From the NCBI GenBank assembly GCA_017456905.1, contig JAFTIL010000016.1, positions 1 to 64,000 on the forward strand: 64,000 bases of DNA. The letters are read 5' to 3'. Position numbers and translations under genes: made by a program. Source of the stretch: Clostridia bacterium. Lineage in GTDB: Bacteria > Bacillota > Clostridia > Oscillospirales > CAG-272. The first letter of the stretch is position 1; every line of letters starts with the position of its first letter. Of this stretch, positions 58,090-64,000 are shown piece by piece. Under the pieces are notes generated by a model. That model did not search any database, was not told where the DNA came from, and worked only from the letters and a program-made list of their open reading frames with translations.

Positions 58090-59178
58090 TTAAGGTTGCT
58101 TGGGTAAGGGATAGAAGACGTATTGGGGATCATATCTTTGATCCTTGGCCGAGAAGTCCGTATTGGTGGCCACACGGAGATAATATGTTCCGTTCTTTTC
58201 CATCACGTCCGCCTCCCACCAGAGATGGTCGATCCCATGAAAGAGCACCTTGACAGCGCCGTGGCTTTGGGGATCCGTGACCGTCACAGGCGGAGTTTCA
58301 CAGTCACCGCGCAGGATGGATATGATAAACTCTCTGTCATCACCGGAAATGACCTTTGACGTGGTGCCGAATAAATAGGTAGCAGAGAGAACGTCGGCGG
58401 TCCTGGCGGGATCCAAGGTGTGATCTTTGTGTCGAAGGATCAGGCTGTTTAGGGATGTACCGTTGACCGATTGAGCGACGTGAATAAATTCATTGGTGGG
58501 GATATGTTCAAGGGCAAGGTAAGCGGCCTGCCAATCAGCGCCGTAGGTGACCACGTTGGAGGCGTCATCCGAAAGCTCGCTTTTGAAATTAGGCATGACC
58601 ACCGTGTAGTCTGCCTCGCTGTGGGGCGCTTTGTCGGGAATAGCCGCCACGTTTTTATGGTAGGCGATCCCCGAAAAGATACCCACTACCACCACCGCAA
58701 CGGATAAAACGGCGGATAAGACAACACGGCTTTGGGGAGATGCGGCTTGGGCGGGAAGTGTGTCCTCGTCGAATATTTCCTCGTTAGGGGACAGGCGATC
58801 CATCATGCGGGTGACCACGTGTGTCATTCGGTAGAAAAGACCCACGGCCAAAAGTACCCAAGCAGCCAGCCATACGTTGTCCTTGGCCAGGGGAGATCCC
58901 GCAGAGGCCTGTGCTTCCTTGATAAAATAGGGCTCTACATAGGTACAGCACAGAAGGGTAACGGAAAGGAACACAGCCGTCAAAATGGAAACCGTACGGA
59001 CGTACCGCTTCAAAGGCCACAAAAGAAGCAGGCTGAGGGCGGCCATCCCCACCCAAATGATCGCCTTTATGCCCAAGGGACAATGGAAGATCAGCATCAA
59101 AACGGCTGCGCCCAGAATGACGATTGCCATACAGACAGCGTAGGTTAGGAGCTTTTGCAAGCGTTCTTGTTTTTTCAT
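58090..59178 (-). CDS. Membrane protein with extracytoplasmic domain, paralog of the frameshifted upstream gene
   Basis: A 362-residue protein with four to five membrane helices in its first half (about 10-145 and 190-210). The extracytoplasmic domain contains ADYTVVMPNFKSELSDDASN, then NEFIHVAQSVNGTSLNSL and REFIISILRGDCETPPVTVT. I do not recognise the family. The frame is open upstream through the neighbouring gene, but CAAAGGAG 7 bp before the ATG at 59178 marks the true start. The upstream gene's C-terminal half resembles the DYTVVMPN region, so the two are likely paralogs from a local duplication. Confidence 0.65.
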   Translation of the reverse strand: MKKQERLQKLLTYAVCMAIVILGAAVLMLIFHCPLGIKAIIWVGMAALSLLLLWPLKRYVRTVSILTAVFLSVTLLCCTYVEPYFIKEAQASAGSPLAKDNVWLAAWVLLAVGLFYRMTHVVTRMMDRLSPNEEIFDEDTLPAQAASPQSRVVLSAVLSVAVVVVGIFSGIAYHKNVAAIPDKAPHSEADYTVVMPNFKSELSDDASNVVTYGADWQAAYLALEHIPTNEFIHVAQSVNGTSLNSLILRHKDHTLDPARTADVLSATYLFGTTSKVISGDDREFIISILRGDCETPPVTVTDPQSHGAVKVLFHGIDHLWWEADVMEKNGTYYLRVATNTDFSAKDQRYDPQYVFYPLPKQP

Positions 59179-59676
59179 GTTTTCTCCTTTGAGGGAATGC
59201 AGAAGATCAGTTGCCTGTTTCTTCTCCAGTGGGCAGGGGTCACGGTCACGTCGTTTTTTTTCGTCAGGGTGATTTCCTTGATGGACGCATTTGCCGCAGG
59301 ATCGACGGTATTGCCTTTGGCACAGAATGATATGGTCATGTGTTACCCCTCCCCAGAGCATCCCCTCGTGCTGCTCGGCATACAGAAATTCATGATAATC
59401 CACGCCATCGATGGCGGCGTAGGCTATGTGATCCCAACCGTGGGAGACTGTCTCGGATTCACCAATACCCGCTACCACACGAAGATTGGGCACGACGATG
59501 GTATAGTCATCCTCGCTGACCATATAGGCGTTCAGTTTTGTTATTTGTGCGTGGCAGATGACCGAGGTGGTCACACCCGTGATCACCAGCACGCCGATCA
59601 AGATACTGTAAGGACGGTATACGCCTTTCTGCTCATAGAGGAAAAGATGGGCGGTAGGCCGTCTTTTTTGCGTCAT
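59176..59676 (-). pseudogene. Frameshifted paralog of the downstream membrane protein
   Basis: The N-terminal part has one membrane helix (about 22-42) and DDYTIVVPNLRVVAGIGESE, similar to DYTVVMPNFKSELSDDASN downstream. After about residue 110 the frame becomes low-quality (CQRQYRRSCGKCVHQGNHPD). Reading the other frame after the G-rich stretch at 59342-59354 gives NTVDPAANASIKEITLTKKN and then VTVTPAHWRR, and ends IPSKEKT with a TGA that overlaps the next ATG as ATGA. One base gained or lost in the G-run explains this. It is either a real frameshift or a sequence error. No good ribosome binding site precedes the ATG. Confidence 0.65.
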
Positions 59677-59751
59677 GTGTAAGAAGGGTCACGCAGATCA
59701 TGTACTATATAGGACGCATTTTATTCGCAAATATTATACTTCCGCAAAAAA

Positions 59752-60528
59752 TCAAAAAACGATCCGTTCCACCTTCACACATTTGTAAGGCGTCTTGTCC
59801 TCCAGGGTAAAGAGCGCGCCGTGACCCACTACAGGGCCGTTTGCCACCTTGAAGCGGGCAGGCATATGGGTGCGCATCTTGTAGATAACAGCCTCGGCAT
59901 CCGTGCCCAGAATACCGTTGTCTGGACCTGTCATGCCCAGGTCGGTGATATAGCCCGTACCGCGGGGGAGCACCTGCTCGTCGGCGGTGGCTACGTGTGT
60001 ATGGGTGCCGAAGATCACGTGGATGCGGCCGTCAAAATAGCGACCGATGGCCAGCTTCTCGGAGGTAGCCTCGGCGTGGAAGTCCAATAGGGCCATGTCG
60101 TATTGCCCCTTTTCTCGGTCGAGGATGCGCTCGATGGTGTGGAAGGGATTGTCGAGAGCATCAAGAAACGCTGTTCCCGAGGTGTTGATGCAAAGGATGC
60201 GGAGGCCGTTTACCGTTTTAATGGTGTGGCCCATACCGGGGCAAAGGGCAGGGTAGTTGGCGGGACGGATGATCTTGTCGGGGTTATCGTCGAGGAAATT
60301 CCCCAAATCCCGTGCGCCAAATGCGTGGTTCCCTAAGGTGAGCAGATCAACGCCGCAGTCCAAAAGCTGGGCGGCGTGACGGGCGTTGAGCCCGTGGATC
60401 TCAGAGGCGTTTTCTCCGTTGCAGACCACAAAATCCGCACTCAGACGGTCACGCAGATTCCACAGTTTTTTTTCAAGGTAGGCAATACTGACCTCGCCCA
60501 CTATGTCTCCAATGGCGAATATTTTCAT
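59752..60528 (-). CDS. ymdB: YmdB-family metallophosphoesterase
   Basis: A 258-residue binuclear metal phosphoesterase. Metal-ligand blocks are FAIGDIVGE (about 4-12), VCNGENAS (about 35-42), LTLGNHAFG (about 63-71), LLDFHAEATSEK (about 147) and VIFGTHTHVATAD (about 171-183). YmdB cleaves 2',3'-cyclic AMP and affects late adaptive responses in Bacillus. CGGAG before the ATG is the ribosome binding site. The amidase gene lies 40 bp upstream in the same direction. Confidence 0.92.
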   Translation of the reverse strand: MKIFAIGDIVGEVSIAYLEKKLWNLRDRLSADFVVCNGENASEIHGLNARHAAQLLDCGVDLLTLGNHAFGARDLGNFLDDNPDKIIRPANYPALCPGMGHTIKTVNGLRILCINTSGTAFLDALDNPFHTIERILDREKGQYDMALLDFHAEATSEKLAIGRYFDGRIHVIFGTHTHVATADEQVLPRGTGYITDLGMTGPDNGILGTDAEAVIYKMRTHMPARFKVANGPVVGHGALFTLEDKTPYKCVKVERIVF

Positions 60529-60568
60529 GGTTTCTCCGTTTCTATGAGGTTAATTGCTGAAGATAAAT

Positions 60569-61177
60569 TTACACTCCGAACAGCTTGTCAATCACATCGG
60601 CCTCGGCTTCAGCCAGTTTTGCCATGCAGGCATCATTGTTCAGGAATGCCGCGTCGTCGAGATTGGTGTGGAAGCCATGCTCGATGATGAACGCGCACGT
60701 GCATCCTGATGCCACGCTGTGTCGCAGAACGCCGTAGTAATCAATACCGGGCTGATCGGGATAGGTGCGGGTGATGGCACCGCGATTTTCGGTGTCCATG
60801 CAGGCGGCAACGGCATTGCCGAAGGCCAACGCGATGGGGAGATTGTTTTCCTCGTCGGAAAGGGAATAGATCACCAAAACACCCTTGATGTCCTTATATT
60901 TTTCAGGCGGCGTAGCCGAGCCGGGGGCGTTTGAGTGCAGGGATAAAAACAGAATGGCGTCGTTGTCGCCTGCCATACGTCCGCGCTCCTCCAGAGAGGG
61001 GTCGTCCTCAATGGCGTTTCGGGTCAGCTTGACTTCAAAGCCTTTGGCTTCCAGTGCAGTCTTGAGATAACCCGCAAGGACAAAATTCCGCGTACCCTCG
61101 TACGCCCCCTCAATGACGGGATATGGATTGCCGAACTCTCCGTGACCTGCGTCTAATATGATCAGTCCTCTTGACAT
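60569..61177 (-). CDS. Leaderless N-acetylmuramoyl-L-alanine amidase (Amidase_3)
   Basis: A 202-residue protein consisting only of the amidase domain. Zinc and catalytic residues are LDAGHGE (about 8-14), EGTRNF (about 27), LSLHSNAP (about 78-85) and AFIIEHGFHTN (about 163-173). There is no signal peptide, and GGGAGGC 5 bp before the ATG argues against a longer N-terminus. It could be released by lysis or phage-like export, or act on imported muropeptides. The secreted amidase at 1116-2474 has the same fold but full export and anchoring parts. Confidence 0.85.
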   Translation of the reverse strand: MSRGLIILDAGHGEFGNPYPVIEGAYEGTRNFVLAGYLKTALEAKGFEVKLTRNAIEDDPSLEERGRMAGDNDAILFLSLHSNAPGSATPPEKYKDIKGVLVIYSLSDEENNLPIALAFGNAVAACMDTENRGAITRTYPDQPGIDYYGVLRHSVASGCTCAFIIEHGFHTNLDDAAFLNNDACMAKLAEAEADVIDKLFGV

Positions 61178-61208
61178 AAGTGCCTCCCATGAGTTATAAT
61201 ATAGTTAT

Positions 61209-61237
61209 ATTATACATGACTTGACGCTTTGTGTCAA
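61209..61237 (-). promoter_or_regulatory. Promoter of the leaderless amidase - ymdB group
   Basis: On the minus strand, TTGACA (61232-61237) and TATAAT (61209-61214), 17-bp spacer. It ends 10 bp from the element at 61247. Confidence 0.85.
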
Positions 61238-61246
61238 GAAGGAAAG

Positions 61247-61461
61247 TAAATTGTTGTTTAGCAGAGGATGCACGATGTAAGGCTCTCCCTTTGGGAGAGC
61301 TCCCGCCCAGCGAATGCGACGGGCGGGTGAGAGGGTAAAAACGCGAATTACCACCTAATGAACTCTCTCCGTCACGCATGAAGCGTGACACCTCCCCCAG
61401 AGGGGGAGGCTTTGCTAGGGGCTTCGCCCCTGCACCCCCTTAACCACTAAACAACAATTTA
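61247..61461. mobile_element. 215-bp MITE-like element with TAAATTGTTGTTTA ends, copy upstream of recG
   Basis: Perfect 14-bp terminal inverted repeats at 61247-61260 and 61448-61461. The reverse complement matches the 54497-54711 element almost throughout, from the GCAAAGCCTCC hairpin to CATCGTGCATCCTC; only the end next to one terminal repeat is clearly different. It fills most of the 321-bp gap between the amidase promoter and recG. No recG promoter was found between the element and the gene. Confidence 0.87.
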
Positions 61462-61498
61462 CCTTCTCTCTGCATTTTTCAAACCCCAAGGAGGCTTT

Positions 61499-63673
61499 AT
61501 GAATACATATTTCTCCGCCCCTATCACCAGTCTGTCAGGCGTGGGAGAGGCCCGCAAAAAGGCATACGCCCGCCTGGGTATCTATACGATCAAGGACCTG
61601 CTCTATCATTTCCCCCGCGCCTTTGAAAACCGCGGGGATATTCGCCCGCTTTCCGATGTTCAGCCCGGGGAAAAATGCGCCGTGGTGCTGACGGTGTCCA
61701 CCGAATGTCGTGTCAGCCGCATCAAGCGAGGGATGACCCTTTTGAAATTTCGCGCCTTTGATGACAGCGGTGTTTGTGAAATTACTTTCTTCAATCAGGA
61801 ATTTCTGCGTTCTGCGTTTCCCTTGGGTGCGACCTTCCGCTTTTACGGCAAGGTGGAAAAAACGGGGAACCGTTTCACCATGACGGCTCCCGCTTATGAA
61901 CCATACACGGAGACAAAGGCGCTGCCGCCCCTGTTTTCGGTCTATCCCCTCACCGAGGGCCTGAGCCAGAAGATCATTTCGGCCAATATCGCGCAGATCC
62001 TGCCTGTAGCCGCTGCCAAGCTGGAGGATCCGCTCCCTGAGGATATCCGCACGGCGGAGAGCCTTGTGACCCTGCCCTGGGCGCTGAAGCAGATCCATTG
62101 TCCCGATGACTATCAAAGCCTCCACGAGGCCAAGCGCCGCCTGGCCTTTGATGAATTTTTTCGCTTTGCCCTGGCTCTCGGCACCATGGGTAAGACCCCG
62201 AGGACTACGGGGGCGCCCGTGTGCGCCGTTTCCGAAGAGACTATGGCAGAATTTCTCGCCGCCTTGCCCTATGAGCTGACGGGCGCTCAGGCGCGGGCTG
62301 TTGCCGATATCCGCAAGGATATGGCCACCGATACTGCCATGAGCCGTATGATGGTGGGCGACGTAGGCTGCGGTAAGACCGTCTGTGCTGCCGCCGCCAT
62401 GTTCGTGGCTGTTCGATCGGGACGCCAGGCCGCACTGATGGCCCCCACAGGCATCCTCGCCACTCAGCACGCCGCCGATCTGTTGCCGCTGTTTGACTCC
62501 TTGGGGATCAAGGGGGCTTTGCTAACGGGTCATACCACCCTCGCACAGAAAAAGAAGATCTACGCCGCGCTGACAGCGGAAGACCCTCGTGAACGTTTAG
62601 ATGTGGTCATAGGTACCCAGGCGCTTTTGTCCGAAGGCGTGAGCTTTGCCGCACCCGGATTGGTCATCACCGACGAGCAACACCGTTTCGGCGTCAATCA
62701 GCGCGCCACTTTGTCGGAAAAGAACGCCCACGCCCATTTGCTGTGCATGAGTGCCACGCCCATCCCCCGTTCCCTGGCGCTTGTGCTATATGGAGATCTG
62801 GACGTGTCCCGCATCGACGAGATGCCTCCCGGCCGTCAGCGGGTGGACACCTTTGTGGTGGACGAATCCTACCGTGCCCGTCTGGATGCCTTCATTCGCA
62901 AGAACGTGGGGGAGGGAGGTCAGGTCTACGTGGTCTGTCCCGCCGTGGAGGAAAAGCCTGACGAGGAGGAGGGTCTCATCCCCCTGTGGGCGGATTTCGG
63001 CAGGGAAGCGGGGTACTATGAGCAAGTCGCCGCCCCGCCGTGGGAGCAGTCCTCCGAGCCAGATATGAAGGCCGCCGTACAGTTTGCACAGGAATTGGCG
63101 GCACGAATGCCCGACCTGCGGGTGGCCTATGTCCACGGTAAGATGAAGACGTCCGAAAAGGATCAGGTCATGGGCGATTTTGCCAAGGGTGAGGTGCAGG
63201 TATTGGTGTCCACCACGGTGATCGAGGTGGGTGTTAACGTGCCTAACGCCTGCCTCATGATCGTAGAAAACGCCGAACGATTCGGCCTCTCCCAGCTCCA
63301 TCAGCTCAGAGGTCGCGTGGGACGCGGCCAACGAAAGTCCTACTGTATTCTCGTCAGAGCAGGGGGCGGTGACACAGCCAAGGCCCGTCTGGAGGTCATG
63401 CGTACTACCTATGACGGCTATCGCATTGCCGAGCAGGATCTTTCTCAGCGCGGACCGGGTGACTTCCTTGCCCCCGTCAGCGGCGCAGGCATCCGCCAGA
63501 GCGGCGGCTTCCGATTGCAGGTGGCCGAAGGCTGGCCTGATGCGAGCCTTATGGACCACGCCTTCAATCACGCTCGTGCCATCCTCGCGGAAGATCCCGA
63601 GCTTGAAAATTATCCCGAATTGAAGGAGGAGCTGGAAAGTACCTTCTCCATGGCGGGAGATATTCTGAACTGA
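61499..63673 (+). CDS. recG: ATP-dependent DNA helicase RecG
   Basis: A 724-residue helicase. The wedge/OB domain (about 1-200) begins LSGVGEARKKAYARLGIYTI. Helicase motifs follow: VGDVGCGKT (motif I, about 286), MAPTGILATQH (Ia), LVITDEQHRFG (motif II, about 388), CMSATPIPRSLAL (III), VHGKMKTSEKDQVM (IV), VLVSTTVIEVGVNVP (V) and QLHQLRGRVGRG (VI). It remodels stalled replication forks. AAGGAGG 6 bp before the ATG supports the start. An element copy lies directly upstream. Confidence 0.95.
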   Translation: MNTYFSAPITSLSGVGEARKKAYARLGIYTIKDLLYHFPRAFENRGDIRPLSDVQPGEKCAVVLTVSTECRVSRIKRGMTLLKFRAFDDSGVCEITFFNQEFLRSAFPLGATFRFYGKVEKTGNRFTMTAPAYEPYTETKALPPLFSVYPLTEGLSQKIISANIAQILPVAAAKLEDPLPEDIRTAESLVTLPWALKQIHCPDDYQSLHEAKRRLAFDEFFRFALALGTMGKTPRTTGAPVCAVSEETMAEFLAALPYELTGAQARAVADIRKDMATDTAMSRMMVGDVGCGKTVCAAAAMFVAVRSGRQAALMAPTGILATQHAADLLPLFDSLGIKGALLTGHTTLAQKKKIYAALTAEDPRERLDVVIGTQALLSEGVSFAAPGLVITDEQHRFGVNQRATLSEKNAHAHLLCMSATPIPRSLALVLYGDLDVSRIDEMPPGRQRVDTFVVDESYRARLDAFIRKNVGEGGQVYVVCPAVEEKPDEEEGLIPLWADFGREAGYYEQVAAPPWEQSSEPDMKAAVQFAQELAARMPDLRVAYVHGKMKTSEKDQVMGDFAKGEVQVLVSTTVIEVGVNVPNACLMIVENAERFGLSQLHQLRGRVGRGQRKSYCILVRAGGGDTAKARLEVMRTTYDGYRIAEQDLSQRGPGDFLAPVSGAGIRQSGGFRLQVAEGWPDASLMDHAFNHARAILAEDPELENYPELKEELESTFSMAGDILN

Positions 63674-63680
63674 CCATAAG

Positions 63681-63721
63681 AATACCCCCACACAGAAAAA
63701 TTTGCTCTGTGTGGGGGTATT
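63681..63721. terminator. Bidirectional terminator after recG
   Basis: AATACCCCCACACAGA / TCTGTGTGGGGGTATT with a 9-nt loop between converging genes. The stem is strong; the flanking T-runs are short. Confidence 0.75.
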
Positions 63722-63730
63722 GCCGTTCGT

Positions 63731-64000
63731 TTAACCGGCGGGCTTTTCAAAGCCATGGATAAAGCCGCTGACGTCTGCCGAGCAGATGTCTCCGCCGATC
63801 ACTCGGTTACGATAGACCAACACGTTGGCGTACACGGGCATGGTGTAGGCCTCGCCGTTGTATTCACCGTAATTGGTCACCGTGAAGGTATAGCGGGTGA
63901 TCTCCTTTTTCTTATACTTGGACAGATCCAGCCCTTGTGCCTTTTGCATCTCATTGTAGCCTGCAAAGATCTTATCGAACTCGGCGGGAATGGTGACGGT
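63731..64000 (-). CDS. DUF4830 family protein, partial (N-terminus beyond window)
   Basis: The visible C-terminal 89 residues include TVTIPAEFDKIFAGYNEMQK, then GLDLSKYKKKEITRYTFTV and VLVYRNRVIGGDICSADVSG, which match the DUF4830 domain. The frame is open to the window edge, so the ATG inside it at 63949 is not the true start. Function is unknown; members are usually secreted or membrane-anchored. Confidence 0.75.
   Translation of the reverse strand, partial: TVTIPAEFDKIFAGYNEMQKAQGLDLSKYKKKEITRYTFTVTNYGEYNGEAYTMPVYANVLVYRNRVIGGDICSADVSGFIHGFEKPAG

Noticed and set aside
58090..59676. A single 528-residue membrane protein
   Set aside because: An internal ribosome binding site and ATG at 59178, poor sequence before it, and an ATGA overlap in the other frame show two genes with a frameshift in the first.
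24977..61461. The TAAATTGTTGTTTA copies as DnaA boxes or an origin
   Set aside because: They do not match the DnaA box TTATCCACA, occur in inverted pairs around variable cargo, and are spread over 36 kb without dnaA or dnaN.

Overview
The window reads as chromosome of an uncultured-type gut Clostridia bacterium, most like an Oscillospirales or Christensenellales lineage. This is inferred from a mid-50s GC impression, AAAGGAG ribosome binding sites, a SigI/RsgI pair, YmdB, PPi-type phosphofructokinase, M29/M42 peptidases and many Thr-Glu-Ala-Pro linked surface proteins. No rRNA, tRNA, CRISPR array, phage module or transposase gene was found. About 49 protein genes are supported, plus one M28 peptidase gene interrupted by TAG and one frameshifted gene.

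Layout. 1-1036: a palindrome array, a four-helix-bundle (S23) protein and an unknown partner. 1116-5609: a secreted amidase, then an MBOAT/DHHW pair for O-acetylation of an envelope polymer. 5747-9990: rpmE, hflX, the rsgI/sigI module and a DtxR-like regulator. 10036-21778: a GH99/WbsX-like lipoprotein, murD, a secreted nuclease/phosphatase-like protein, a YwaF-like membrane protein, asnS, and small envelope genes ending in a membrane-anchored PstS-like protein. 21819-25825: YcxB-like protein, a lipoprotein, L-serine dehydratase, a ThyX-like protein and an RsuA-type pseudouridine synthase. 26141-35966: a TIM-barrel hydrolase, Tex, three M42 peptidases in a row, an M28 peptidase with an internal TAG, and an Alum_res/methionine gamma-lyase-like enzyme. 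36051-48742: a lipoprotein and cysteine desulfurase, then on the minus strand a second GH99/WbsX-like surface protein, an in-frame fusion ending in a nucleoside hydrolase, mtaB, a small lipoprotein, an Lnt-like acyltransferase and an RluA-type enzyme. 49189-64000: M29 aminopeptidase, GH78-like hydrolase, PPi-PFK, a NahK-like kinase with a phosphohexomutase, small lipoproteins, YmdB, a leaderless amidase, recG and a partial DUF4830 protein.

The genes combine housekeeping (ribosome, tRNA and rRNA modification, recG, tex, murD) with saccharide and peptide scavenging and envelope maintenance. Three secreted proteins share a C-terminal Gly-Cys / hydrophobic / basic tail that looks like a Cys-type sorting signal. 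The NahK-like kinase and mutase would feed hexosamine or hexose 1-phosphates into metabolism.

The strongest unexplained signal is a family of extragenic elements bounded by a 14-bp inverted repeat, TAAATTGTTGTTTA. There are 12 copies, in five paired elements plus two extra ends. The elements sit between genes and often between a promoter and its gene. Two 215-bp copies are nearly identical in opposite orientation. Other notable signals are zero TAG stops among about 49 genes beside an in-frame TAG in an otherwise intact peptidase gene, an orphan terminator that implies a small RNA, and a promoter grammar of TTGACA, 17-bp spacer and often an extended -10 TGN.
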